In this document: positions 34,629 to 43,307 of the stretch, piece after piece
Layout of the letters: each line of letters opens with the position of its first letter
Numbering within the stretch: position 1 is the first letter of the stretch
DNA from: Bacteroidota bacterium
GTDB lineage: Bacteria; Bacteroidota; Bacteroidia; Chitinophagales; Chitinophagaceae
DNA length: 64,000 nt
Assembly: GCA_947487525.1 (NCBI GenBank)
Contig: CANKWR010000003.1
Location: 21,394 to 85,393, forward strand
Direction: 5' to 3'
Made by a program: the position numbers and the translations under genes
The notes under the pieces: model-generated
Told to the model about the DNA's origin: nothing
The model's input: the letters and a program-made list of their open reading frames with translations, nothing else
Database searches by the model: none

Positions 34629-35159
34629 TCATTTACTTCCTTCTCTTTTTTTTAGTAAAACAGTGAGTACTTCTTTGGAGGCCTCTAATTCATTAAGTAA
34701 ATTTTTTAGTTCAGTGGTTCTATTTTCTACTTGTTCTTCTAAATTTGAGTTTAATTTTTTTATTTCCTCATTGGTAGTTGCTAAATCGGCCTGTTGCTTA
34801 AGAATTTTTTCTTCATTTTGTTTTCGCATTGTAATATCAGCAATATAGGCAATCACAAATTGTTCTTCATCTGTTTTGAAATGGCCGAGACTCACTTCGA
34901 CAGGGAATTCAGTACCGTCTTTTTTTAATGCAGACAATGTCATCCCCAATCCCATTCCTCTTGCTTTTGGATCATGTGCATATCCTTCACGGTAACCTAC
35001 ATGATGTTGGTGGTATCTTTGGGGGATTAATTTTTCGAGTACTTCACCTGTGACGGGTGCTGATGTATATCCAAATAAATTATTGGCAAAGTGATTGGAT
35101 AACACAATAATGCCATTTTTATCAACCAAAATAATGCCTAATGAAGCTGAATTAAACAA
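34629..35159 (-). CDS. PAS domain sensor part of the frameshifted histidine kinase
   Basis: A 176-residue ORF: PAS domain (about 1-110, 'SASLGIILVDKNGIIVLSN', 'KKDGTEFPVEVSLG') and a coiled-coil linker, ending prematurely after 'LLKKREGSK' because of a frameshift in A8. The listed start is TTG. The frame stays open upstream to an ATT at 35184-35186, giving 'INTDIRFEAL' before it, which matches how such PAS proteins begin; no ATG is available. Either ATT or TTG is used, or the original ATG has been lost. Confidence 0.7.
   Translation of the reverse strand: MFNSASLGIILVDKNGIIVLSNHFANNLFGYTSAPVTGEVLEKLIPQRYHQHHVGYREGYAHDPKARGMGLGMTLSALKKDGTEFPVEVSLGHFKTDEEQFVIAYIADITMRKQNEEKILKQQADLATTNEEIKKLNSNLEEQVENRTTELKNLLNELEASKEVLTVLLKKREGSK
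34646..34653 (-). other. A8 homopolymer frameshift site in the histidine kinase
   Basis: Eight A on the coding (minus) strand, preceded by CT and followed by GAGAAGG. With seven A the frame runs CTA AAA AAA GAG AAG GAA GTA AAT, restoring the kinase. The shift required is +1 (or -2), or loss of one A by transcriptional slippage, so a simple -1 programmed frameshift does not fit. Confidence 0.8.
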
Positions 35160-35189
35160 TGCCTCAAACCTGATATCCGTATTAATTTA

Positions 35190-35654
35190 AATAGGGGGTT
35201 CTTGCATATGAGTATTAAAAGTTTCAAAAATTAGGGCGCACCTTGAAGGTACCGAATATATAGTTAGGTATTGATTTTGAATAGGTTAAGCAAAAACCGT
35301 ACAATCGGAATGAATTTTATCTTTTTAATGACTAGGCTAAAGGCCATTAATACACTAATTTCCCACGTAATCAAATATAAAATAATTATATATAATTCAA
35401 AAGAGCTTATTTCAATCAAAAATTTGTATTTTAGCATTGCAATATAGATATATAAATAATACTAATATATATTGTTATTCCACGTAATAAAAAAAATAAT
35501 GCTTTCAAAATACGTTTTCTGTTTAGCTAAGTTTTATTAATTGCTCATTCAACGGGTAATTTTTTGGCTGCAGCAGTTTATACATTTTAAATCATTTAAT
35601 AAAATAGTTGAGCCTTTTGGCATATTGGTTTATTAAGCAAGCAATCAATAACCG
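35190..35654. other. intergenic region with repeated CCACGTAAT
   Basis: No protein gene is supported in these roughly 465 bases. CCACGTAAT occurs at 35363 and again at 35480, both preceded by T-rich sequence. The right part (from 35534) can fold into a closed structure listed separately. A 13-codon ORF at 35499-35540 was considered and rejected. Confidence 0.4.
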
Positions 35655-35681
35655 GGCCCCATTTTTATGGGGCCTTTTTAT
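35534..35681 (+). ncRNA. candidate structured small RNA ending in a terminator
   Basis: A closing stem pairs 35534-35545 (TTATTAATTGCT) with 35640-35651 (AGCAATCAATAA), 11 of 12 positions. Inside it, TTCAAC (35548-35553) pairs with GTTGAG (35607-35612). Directly after the closing stem comes a terminator. The terminator precedes the promoter-like TATATTTA of the M28 gene, so it must end something transcribed from this gap. No clear promoter was found and I do not recognise the family; a 6S-like RNA is one option. Confidence 0.35.
35655..35680 (+). terminator. rho-independent terminator in the gap before the M28 gene
   Basis: GGCCCCA / TGGGGCC, 7-bp stem with a T-rich loop, then T5. Confidence 0.8.
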
Positions 35682-35744
35682 GTAGATTTCAAAAACACCA
35701 TAACATTTAGTTGTATATTTAGAACAATTAATTCTTTAATATTT

Positions 35745-37094
35745 ATGAAAAATATTTTATTAGCAATTTTGCTTTTTGGTTTGGTGGATACAACATTTGC
35801 GCAAGTGATTGTGAAGCGAGATCCTGAAATTGAATCCATGTTAAAGGAAGTGAGTGCGGACTCTTTAAAAGTGAATATGTATAAATTGGTTTCTTTTGGA
35901 ACAAGGAATACATTAAGTACACAATTAAGTGCCACCAGAGGTATTGGCGCTGCAAGAAATTGGATCCTAAGCAAGTTCAAGGAATATGCTAAAAATTCGA
36001 ACGGAAGACTCTCTGCATTCATTGATACAGTAAGGTATATGCCTGATGGTAAAAGAGTAGATAGACCCATTAATTTAGGCAATGTTGTTGCTACTTTAAA
36101 AGGGACAGATACAAATGATAAACGCATTTTTATCATAAGTGGACACATGGATAATATGAGAACAAAAGTGATGGATAGTGTTGGAGATGCACCGGGTGCA
36201 AATGATGATGGAAGTGGAACGGTTGCAGTGATGGAATGTGCAAGGGTAATGAGTAAACATCAATTTCCCGCAACAATCATTTTTGTAACAGTAGCAGGGG
36301 AAGAGCAAGGTTTGATAGGGGCCTACTTTATGGCCAAAAAAGCGAAAAAAGAAAATTGGGCAATTGAAGCTGTTTTAAACAACGACATTATGGGCAGTAA
36401 CAACAGTAACGAAACCAATATTATTGACAATACCAAGTTGCGTGTGTTTAGTGAGGGACTATCTGTTTCGGATACCGGTAAAGCAGCTATGCAGTTAAGG
36501 CAATTAGGTCTTGAAAATGACGGACGTTCAAGACAATTGGCAAGGTATATTAAGGAAGTTGCAGAACGCTATATTGATAATATGCAAATTGTAATGATTT
36601 ACCGCAATGACCGTTTTTTGAGAGGAGGTGATCATACTCCATTTGTAGAAAATGGCTATGCGGCAGTAAGATTTACAGAAATGAACGAAAACTATACGCG
36701 TCAACACCAGGATGTTAGAACTGAAAATGGAATTGCTTATGGAGATTTACCTGAGCATATCGACTTTGAATATTTGAGAAAAAATAGTGGAGTAAATTTG
36801 GCAAACCTTGCCAATTTAGCAAAAGCGCCTTCGATACCAGAACTCGTAAAAATTGATGCAAGTAAATTAAGTAATTCAACTTACTTGTCTTGGAAGTCGC
36901 CAAAAACAGGACGTGCAAAAGGGTATTATATTTTAATTAGAGAAACAACCAGTCCGGTTTGGCAAAAGAAAATATATACTGAACAACTGGACATAAAATT
37001 GCCTTATAGTAAAGACAATTACTTTTTTGGAGTGCAAAGTGTGAATGAATTTGGCAATGAAAGTTTACCTGTGATTCCATCCGTTGGTAGGTAA
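35745..37094 (+). CDS. secreted M28 family zinc aminopeptidase
   Basis: About 449 residues from the ATG at 35745; the ORF track begins earlier, but the upstream part spans a terminator and a promoter-like TATATTTA and is not coding. Signal peptide ends 'TTFAQ'. Zinc-site segments of M28 are visible: 'ISGHMDNM', 'GANDDGSGT', 'AGEEQGLIG', 'NNDIMGS' and a late His in 'RGGDHTPF'. The C-terminal ~85 residues resemble a fibronectin-III-like domain ('LSWKSPKTGRAKGYYILIR'). It probably degrades peptides outside the inner membrane. It stands alone. Confidence 0.9.
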   Translation: MKNILLAILLFGLVDTTFAQVIVKRDPEIESMLKEVSADSLKVNMYKLVSFGTRNTLSTQLSATRGIGAARNWILSKFKEYAKNSNGRLSAFIDTVRYMPDGKRVDRPINLGNVVATLKGTDTNDKRIFIISGHMDNMRTKVMDSVGDAPGANDDGSGTVAVMECARVMSKHQFPATIIFVTVAGEEQGLIGAYFMAKKAKKENWAIEAVLNNDIMGSNNSNETNIIDNTKLRVFSEGLSVSDTGKAAMQLRQLGLENDGRSRQLARYIKEVAERYIDNMQIVMIYRNDRFLRGGDHTPFVENGYAAVRFTEMNENYTRQHQDVRTENGIAYGDLPEHIDFEYLRKNSGVNLANLANLAKAPSIPELVKIDASKLSNSTYLSWKSPKTGRAKGYYILIRETTSPVWQKKIYTEQLDIKLPYSKDNYFFGVQSVNEFGNESLPVIPSVGR

Positions 37095-37334
37095 GTGGGC
37101 TTTATATAAATAGCATATTTAGATATCTATTATGTGCTCAAGAATATACCAAAACTAGGATGGTTGCTTCTGATTTGATTGAATTTTTAGGAAAAACAGG
37201 GGTCTTGGACTAGTTATCCATCGTGGTGAATGTAAAACATTGAAAATCAGGCTATTTTAAATAGTGTCACTTTTAGAAAGTTTTTCCATAGTTTGATTTG
37301 TTTATTTGTAGGAATTACTATCTTTAATATCAAT

Positions 37335-37760
37335 ATGAAAACAATTAAGCTTTTATTAGTAGCCCTTCCTTTTATACTTTCTTCTTGTAGCAAAGGAGGT
37401 GGAACCCCAGCACCAAATCCACCAACGCCTCCAACTCCAACCGAAGCAAATATTACTTTTACGGTTGATAAGGATCCTGGAGCAGGAAGTATTTTAGGGG
37501 TCGTGGGTACTTCACAACCAATTGTTGTTAAAGTGACATCTGCTCTTCCGGCAGCAGGGGTAACTATAAATGTTCAAGTGACCAAGGATGCAGATAATTC
37601 TTCGGTATTTTCAAATTCAAATTCTAGTGTAACTGTGGATAATAACGTAAACATTGCTGGATTAACGCCAGGTGTATTATGCACAGCCACGATTGTGGTC
37701 ACTTCCAAGTCAACGATTACCAATACAAAATCTGCTTCTTTTAAGTTAGCGGCTAAGTAA
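37335..37760 (+). CDS. hypothetical lipoprotein
   Basis: About 141 residues from the ATG at 37335, where a lipoprotein signal ending in lipobox 'LSSC' begins; the 14 residues in the ORF track before it are not signal-like. A proline/threonine spacer ('TPAPNPPTPPTPT') precedes a single beta-rich Ig-like domain. Function is unknown. The gene ends overlapping the convergent outer-membrane protein gene by 15 bp. Confidence 0.7.
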   Translation: MKTIKLLLVALPFILSSCSKGGGTPAPNPPTPPTPTEANITFTVDKDPGAGSILGVVGTSQPIVVKVTSALPAAGVTINVQVTKDADNSSVFSNSNSSVTVDNNVNIAGLTPGVLCTATIVVTSKSTITNTKSASFKLAAK

Positions 37761-38570
37761 TTTATTTTTTGAGCCTGTCTGAATGGTATAACCCAAATTC
37801 AAAATGAATTCTAATGTTCCAAAGCTTTGGCTTGCTTTACCTTCATACACATCAAGGCCATAGTAATAAGCATAATCCAATTTGCCTGCAAATTCAAGGT
37901 ACAATCCTTTTTTATAGGTACTTCTTAGGGCATATTCAACACCTGTATTCCAGCCGCCAAGTTGAAATTTGGCATCATTTTTATCTCCAAACAAGGAATT
38001 CTCAACATGTGGAATAACAGGGCCAACTCCAATTTTTGCTAAACCATCGATCGCAAAGTATTTATTTGAAATTTTTGTAAATCTATTTCTCTTTACAATA
38101 TTGAATAATAAAAAGTTGGCGCCATTGTTTAAATAATAATAGTTTCTTGACTTGCCAGTACCCGTTTTTGAAAAAACAAAACTAGAGTCAATGGGGCGGC
38201 CACCATAAGTGCCCAGAATACGCACGGTTTGATTGTCTTTAAATAATGCTTTAGTATGATCAAAGTTGATTTCAAAAGCTAAATCCTCATCGAAAAAATA
38301 GCCAATACGATAATTATATTGAGGGATACTTAACTCCATTGTCAATAACGCCTGATCCCATCCCGGATTGTCCACCAATTTTGTGTTTTTAAATACAAAG
38401 TTGTTTCCTAAGTTTTGCTGACTAATACTTACGTCAGAATTGGTATACCATGCTTTGTTGTACCCCCAAGAAAAGTAAAATTCTCCTTTTCTTTTATCGT
38501 TTTGAGCAAATACATTTAGGGTGATTGTTAGCAATATGAATACATAGCTAATTTTGGCGATTTTTTTCAA
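37746..38570 (-). CDS. outer-membrane beta-barrel-like protein
   Basis: A 274-residue protein with a signal peptide ending 'LNVFAQ' and many alternating aromatic/hydrophobic strands ('GEFYFSWGYNKAWYTNSD', 'YNYRIGYFFDEDLAFEINF', 'YYLNNGANFLLFNIV'), ending in a C-terminal aromatic-containing strand 'FILNLGYTIQ'. It looks like an 8-12 strand barrel, but I cannot name a family. It is convergent with the lipoprotein gene and divergent from the lactate dehydrogenase-type gene. Confidence 0.72.
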   Translation of the reverse strand: MKKIAKISYVFILLTITLNVFAQNDKRKGEFYFSWGYNKAWYTNSDVSISQQNLGNNFVFKNTKLVDNPGWDQALLTMELSIPQYNYRIGYFFDEDLAFEINFDHTKALFKDNQTVRILGTYGGRPIDSSFVFSKTGTGKSRNYYYLNNGANFLLFNIVKRNRFTKISNKYFAIDGLAKIGVGPVIPHVENSLFGDKNDAKFQLGGWNTGVEYALRSTYKKGLYLEFAGKLDYAYYYGLDVYEGKASQSFGTLEFILNLGYTIQTGSKNKLLSR

Positions 38571-38647
38571 TTTTGTTCCTTTTGGTAAAGGTACTATAAT
38601 TTTAAACTTTGACTTCCTAAAATCTCAATTTATACGTCTATTTTAGG

Positions 38648-38655
38648 TAATTTTG
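38648..38655 (+). promoter_or_regulatory. -7 element of the FAD/Fe-S oxidoreductase gene
   Basis: TAATTTTG matches TAnnTTTG, 18 bp before the ATG at 38674. Confidence 0.5.
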
Positions 38656-38673
38656 CCACTCGAATAATTCATC

Positions 38674-41598
38674 ATGAAACAGCATCTAAAACAACTATCA
38701 AAAATACTTGAAGGAGCGTTGTTTTACGATAAAATGATGCGCACATTGTATGCTACCGATGCATCTAGTTACAGAGAGCTTCCATTGGCGGTAGCGATAC
38801 CCAAAACAAAAAATGATATCGCGGTATTAATTGATTTTGCAGCAAAACACAATACCTCTTTAATTCCAAGAACAGCAGGTACTTCTTTGGCTGGGCAAGT
38901 AGTAGGTAGTGGTATTGTTGTAGATGTTTCAAAGCATTTTAATAAAATTGTAGATTTCAATAAGGAGGAGCAATGGGTGCGTGTGCAGCCAGGCGTTATT
39001 AGGGATGAGTTAAATTTATTTTTAAAGCAACATGGTTTATTTTTTGGACCTGAAACATCTACGGCAAACAGGGCTATGATTGGCGGGATGGTCGGCAATA
39101 ATTCCTGTGGATCAAATTCCGTTGTGTATCGAAGCACAAGAGAGCATTTATTAGAAGTAACTGCTTTTTTAAGTGATGGGTCAGAAGTGGTATTTAAAAG
39201 TTTGTCAACCGATGACTTTCATGCCAAATGTGCACTCCCCACATTAGAAGGAAATATTTATAAATCGGTTCGAAACATCCTTGGCAACTATGACAATCAA
39301 CTAGAAATTAGGAAAGAATTCCCCAAAAAGTCAGTTGAACGAAGAAATACCGGGTATGCAATTGATTTATTAATTGAAGCCGATCCATTTACCGCAGGTG
39401 GGGAACCTTTTAATTTTTGTAGTTTAATTGCAGGTTCTGAAGGGACCCTTGCTTTTATAACAGAAATTAAATTAAATCTGGTTCCTGCCCCTGCTAAGGA
39501 AACAGGATTGCTTTGTGTACATTTTAATACGATTGATGAAAGTTTGCATGCGAATTTAATTGGTTTAAAGTACAAGCCAAGTGCAAGTGAATTAATTGAT
39601 CATTATATTTTAGAATGTACCAAGGAAAATACAGCACAAAGTAAGAATCGATTTTTTGTACAAGGGGATCCGGGTGCGATATTGGTTATTGAATTTGTAA
39701 GAGAAACCAGGGAGGAGATTTTGGCATTGACCAATGCAGTGGAAGCGGATATGCGTGCTGCTGGCTTAGGCTATCATTTTCCTGTTTTATTTGGGGAGGA
39801 TACTAAAAAAATATGGACCCTGCGAAAGGCGGGTTTAGGTTTGCTGAGTAATTTGCCTGGCGACGAAAAAGCAGTGCCTGTGATAGAGGATACGGCGGTG
39901 GATGTAAATGATTTACCAAGTTATATTCGAGATTTTAATGAGATATTAAAAAAGCATGGTTTGTATTCAGTGCATTATGCCCATGCTGGTTCAGGAGAAA
40001 TTCATTTAAGGCCCATCATTAATTTAAAGACGAAAGAAGGGAATCAGTTGTTTAGGACCATTGCCGAAGAAGTAGCAACACTGGTTAAAAAATACAATGG
40101 ATCTTTGAGTGGAGAGCATGGAGATGGAAGATTAAGAGGAGAGTTTATCAAACAAATGGTAGGAGAGAAGAATTATGCTTTACTTAAGCAGGTTAAAACC
40201 ATTTGGGATCCCAATCATATATTCAATCCCAATAAAATTGTGGATACCCCTTCCATGAATAGTATGTTGCGTTATGAGCCAGGACAGTTTACACCTGAGT
40301 TCAAAACCATTTTTCGTTTTCACAAACAAGATATTTTACAACACGCTGAACAATGTAATGGATCGGGGGATTGCCGTAAAACACATTTGTCAGGAGGGAC
40401 CATGTGTCCTTCTTATATGGCAACAAGAAACGAACAAGATACCACTAGGGCGCGTGCCAATATTTTAAGGGAGTTTTTAACGCATTCTGATCAACAAAAC
40501 AGGTTTGATCATAAGGAAATTTATGACGTAATGAGTTTGTGTTTAAGCTGCAAGGCTTGCAAAAGTGAATGTCCTTCCAATGTGGATATGGCCAAATTAA
40601 AGGCTGAATTTTTGCAACATTATTATGATGCCAATGGCGTGCCGTTTAGGGCCAAGTTAATCGCCAATTTTACGGCAACTGCAAAACTTGGTTCATTGAT
40701 GCCTTCCGTTTATAATTTTATAATGCGTAACGCAATAACAGGAACATTCATCAAAATGATTTCAGGTTTTGCAGTGAAAAGATCCATGCCTGCTTTGTCC
40801 AAACAAACCCTTCATGCCTGGTATCGTAAAAATTATACAGCGCCATTCAATCCAATAAAAAAATTGTATTTATTCTGTGACGAGTTTACCAATTACAACG
40901 ATGCGGAAATTGGGATAAAAGGGGTACAATTATTAACGACCCTTGGGTATGAAGTAATTATTCCAAAGCATATTGAAAGTGGGAGAACTTGGCTGTCCAA
41001 AGGACTGGTAAGAAAAGCCAAAGAAATTGCCAATACCAATATACAGTTATTGGGTAAACTCATTTCTGAGGCGTCTCCGATCATAGGTTTTGAACCATCT
41101 GCGATATTGACATTCCGGGATGAGTATCCCGATTTAGCAACCGATGAAAATATGGCGGCAGCCAATTTATTGGCTAAAAATAGTTTTTTCATTGATGAAT
41201 TCATTGCCAAAGAAATGACTTTGGGCAATATCACCAAAGCGCAGTTTACACAAGAGTCCAAAACAATATTGCTCCATGGGCATTGCCAACAAAAAGCAGT
41301 AGGGTCTTTGGCGGACTCCGTAAGCATATTGTCCTTTCCTGCCAATTTCAAGGTAGAAACCATCGCTTCGGGTTGCTGTGGAATGGCAGGTTCCTTTGGC
41401 TACGAAAAAGAGCATTATGAGGTTTCTATGAATATTGGCGAGTTGGTTTTATTCCCTAAAGTGAGGGAGAATATGCACCAATCCATCATTGCGGCGCCCG
41501 GTACAAGTTGTCGACATCAAATCAAGGACGGCACAGGGGCAAAGGCAGTTCATCCCCTGGAAGTATTGTATAATGCCTTGGTTACAAATAAATTGTAA
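38674..41598 (+). CDS. FAD-binding and Fe-S oxidoreductase, D-lactate dehydrogenase/glycolate oxidase type
   Basis: A 974-residue fusion. The N-terminal FAD (PCMH) domain has 'PRTAGTSLAGQVVGSGIVVD' split by its glycine-rich loop; then a FAD-oxidase C-terminal domain ending 'SGEHGDGRLRGEF' (about residue 480). Two ferredoxin-type cysteine clusters follow ('CNGSGDCRK...CPSYMATR' and 'CLSCKACKSECPSN', about 565-635). A CCG domain ends the protein ('HGHCQQKA', 'GCCGMAGSFGYE'). Such GlcD-GlcF fusions oxidise D-lactate or D-2-hydroxy acids and feed quinones. The exact substrate is inferred. It has its own promoter. Confidence 0.9.
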   Translation: MKQHLKQLSKILEGALFYDKMMRTLYATDASSYRELPLAVAIPKTKNDIAVLIDFAAKHNTSLIPRTAGTSLAGQVVGSGIVVDVSKHFNKIVDFNKEEQWVRVQPGVIRDELNLFLKQHGLFFGPETSTANRAMIGGMVGNNSCGSNSVVYRSTREHLLEVTAFLSDGSEVVFKSLSTDDFHAKCALPTLEGNIYKSVRNILGNYDNQLEIRKEFPKKSVERRNTGYAIDLLIEADPFTAGGEPFNFCSLIAGSEGTLAFITEIKLNLVPAPAKETGLLCVHFNTIDESLHANLIGLKYKPSASELIDHYILECTKENTAQSKNRFFVQGDPGAILVIEFVRETREEILALTNAVEADMRAAGLGYHFPVLFGEDTKKIWTLRKAGLGLLSNLPGDEKAVPVIEDTAVDVNDLPSYIRDFNEILKKHGLYSVHYAHAGSGEIHLRPIINLKTKEGNQLFRTIAEEVATLVKKYNGSLSGEHGDGRLRGEFIKQMVGEKNYALLKQVKTIWDPNHIFNPNKIVDTPSMNSMLRYEPGQFTPEFKTIFRFHKQDILQHAEQCNGSGDCRKTHLSGGTMCPSYMATRNEQDTTRARANILREFLTHSDQQNRFDHKEIYDVMSLCLSCKACKSECPSNVDMAKLKAEFLQHYYDANGVPFRAKLIANFTATAKLGSLMPSVYNFIMRNAITGTFIKMISGFAVKRSMPALSKQTLHAWYRKNYTAPFNPIKKLYLFCDEFTNYNDAEIGIKGVQLLTTLGYEVIIPKHIESGRTWLSKGLVRKAKEIANTNIQLLGKLISEASPIIGFEPSAILTFRDEYPDLATDENMAAANLLAKNSFFIDEFIAKEMTLGNITKAQFTQESKTILLHGHCQQKAVGSLADSVSILSFPANFKVETIASGCCGMAGSFGYEKEHYEVSMNIGELVLFPKVRENMHQSIIAAPGTSCRHQIKDGTGAKAVHPLEVLYNALVTNKL

Positions 41599-41771
41599 AG
41601 TTATATTTTTTATATTAAATATATTTATATCTATAAATAATTTATATATAATATCTTATGATTATTATTTTGCTCCTTTTCATTTTTTTGATTAGTATTT
41701 TTTTGCATTAAGGATTTGTTAACAGTTTTTTACTATTTTAGATATCTAATTAACAATAAAAACTAACAAAA

Positions 41772-42059
41772 ATGGAACAAAAACAAACATTGCCAAATGC
41801 AACCGCTGTATTAGTATTGGGAATCTGCTCAATCGTATTCTGTTGTGTATTTATAGGTCTAATCCTAGGAATTATTGGACTTTCTATGGGTTCTAAAGCA
41901 AAGAAACTATATGCAACAAATCCAGATATCTATGATGGTTACGGTTCTTTAAATGCTGGTTACATTATGTCAATTATTGGTACAATTTTAGGAGGATTAT
42001 ACATCCTTTATTATATTGTAATTGGAGGAACTGTATTGGCGGTTTTAGGTAATATGTAA
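41772..42059 (+). CDS. CCC-motif membrane protein
   Basis: A 95-residue protein with two or three membrane helices: 'LPNATAVLVLGICSIVFCCVF' with the cysteine pair in the first helix, a cytoplasmic basic loop with 'GSKAKKLYATNPDIYDGY', and a C-terminal helix. This matches the Bacteroidota CCC-motif/DUF4190-like family of unknown function. It is followed 21 bp later by a DUF2752 gene, a pairing I recall from other Bacteroidota. Confidence 0.8.
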   Translation: MEQKQTLPNATAVLVLGICSIVFCCVFIGLILGIIGLSMGSKAKKLYATNPDIYDGYGSLNAGYIMSIIGTILGGLYILYYIVIGGTVLAVLGNM

Positions 42060-42080
42060 TTTATTACTAATGTAATACAA

Positions 42081-42386
42081 GTGTTGATTCCTAATAACCT
42101 TTTGTCCATTCAATTTAAAATGTTGCCTTGTGCATCAAAATCCTTGTTCAATATTGATTGCCCTATTTGTGGTTTTCAGCGATCATTGATTTTTTTTATA
42201 AATGGAGAATTTAAAAACAGTTTCTTTCAGTATCCACCTTTAATTCCAGTTTGTATACTGATAGGCTTATTTATGATACATCTATTTTCAAAGCAATTGG
42301 TAACTAGGAAATTAATAGATTATAGTTCGGTAATAGTGTTATTGATCATATCTGTAAGCTATGTAACCAAATTGATCATTGCCTAG
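42081..42386 (+). CDS. DUF2752 domain-containing membrane protein
   Basis: Up to 101 residues. The DUF2752 core 'LPCASKSLFNIDCPICGFQRS' is split by its Cys-Pro-x-Cys-Gly motif and followed by two hydrophobic helices. The longest ORF starts at GTG; an ATG at 42120 immediately before 'LPCASK' would give an 88-residue protein. The gene follows the CCC-motif gene and both share the downstream terminator. Function is unknown; a paired membrane role is inferred. Confidence 0.75.
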   Translation: MLIPNNLLSIQFKMLPCASKSLFNIDCPICGFQRSLIFFINGEFKNSFFQYPPLIPVCILIGLFMIHLFSKQLVTRKLIDYSSVIVLLIISVSYVTKLIIA

Positions 42387-42411
42387 AAAACAGCTTGAAC
42401 ATATAAAATTG

Positions 42412-42442
42412 AAAGAGCCACCTTTTAGGTGGCTCTTTTTTT
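42412..42442. terminator. bidirectional rho-independent terminator
   Basis: AAAGAGCCACC-TTTTA-GGTGGCTCTTT, an 11-bp stem, followed by further T. It ends the CCC/DUF2752 pair (+) and the DUF4197 gene (-). Confidence 0.9.
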
Positions 42443-42452
42443 GGTATGATTT

Positions 42453-43187
42453 TTATTTCTTGTTAAATACGCGTTTCAGTAAATCGGTGGTTCTAGCAAT
42501 CGGATTGGCGCGAATGTCTTTTTCTTGAGCTGCTATTTCACTGTAAATGCCTTTCATTGATTTTTCGGTAACATAAGCTACTAAGTCAGGGTTCACTTTT
42601 TTATTCACAAATGGAATCGCGTTATAAGTAGTTACGATTTTCTCCCAATATTTAGTGGCATCCACCTTATCCAATGAATTTTTAATGATGGGCTTGAACT
42701 TTGCGTTTAAGCTGTCCTGGGTTTTGCTTCTTAAGTAAACCGTAGCTGCACTATCTTGGCCTTTTAGAATAGTGATCCCGTCGGTAATTGACATTTCTTT
42801 AATGGCTTTTACAAAAATGGGGGAGGCGGTTTTGCAAGCATCTTCAGCAGCCCGATTCATACTTAAAATAAAGTCATCAGCCAATTGATTAAGTCCAATG
42901 CTTCGTAAAGTATTTTCTACTTTTTGGGCTTCCGGTGGCATGACAATTTTTAAGGCTGCATTCTTAAAAAACGCATCGGTTTGGGAAAGTTTAGTACAGC
43001 CTTTTTCTGCGCCTATCGTAAGGGCTTCTTTAAGTCCTTTGGCTATATCCTCCTGGCTTAAACTAAAGGATTGTTTTTTAGAGGTATCCGTGACTAATTT
43101 ACTTGCTTTATTAAGTAGGTCCTTTATGGATTGCGCATTGCCAAAGGAACTTAATAGTAAAAGGCTAATGATGAGTATGTTTTTCAA
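42453..43187 (-). CDS. secreted DUF4197 domain-containing protein
   Basis: A 244-residue protein: signal peptide ending 'SFGNAQ', then a helical DUF4197 domain ('DIAKGLKEALTIGAEKGCTKLSQTDAFF' region, 'KIVMPPEAQKVENTLR', 'VTEKSMKGIYSEIAAQEKDIR'). The family is common in Bacteroidota and Proteobacteria and has no established function. It is the first of the long run of exported proteins up to tRNA-Lys. Confidence 0.88.
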   Translation of the reverse strand: MKNILIISLLLLSSFGNAQSIKDLLNKASKLVTDTSKKQSFSLSQEDIAKGLKEALTIGAEKGCTKLSQTDAFFKNAALKIVMPPEAQKVENTLRSIGLNQLADDFILSMNRAAEDACKTASPIFVKAIKEMSITDGITILKGQDSAATVYLRSKTQDSLNAKFKPIIKNSLDKVDATKYWEKIVTTYNAIPFVNKKVNPDLVAYVTEKSMKGIYSEIAAQEKDIRANPIARTTDLLKRVFNKK

Positions 43188-43307
43188 TGTATTGTTTGCT
43201 GATTTGGTTAAAATTAGGGTATTATATATTTATAAAATGTTAAATAGATTTTAAGTAATGATGTTATTAATATTAAAATTTTATTATATTTATATAAAAT
43301 ACATAAA

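Noticed and set aside
34646-34653. Programmed -1 ribosomal frameshift at the A8 tract
   Set aside because: The frame needed is +1 (or loss of one base), so a classical A-AAA-AAG -1 shift gives the wrong frame.
35499-35540. 13-codon ORF (MLSKYVFCLAKFY) as a second leader peptide
   Set aside because: The codon content is not clearly biased to one pathway, the downstream gene is a peptidase, and the following terminator shows no obvious competing structure with this ORF.
35667-35744. Upstream 26-codon extension of the M28 peptidase
   Set aside because: It starts inside a terminator stem and covers a promoter-like TATATTTA; the signal peptide begins at the internal ATG 35745.
40893-41363. 156-aa minus-strand ORF inside the FAD/Fe-S oxidoreductase
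   Set aside because: Shadow of a strongly supported 974-aa protein.
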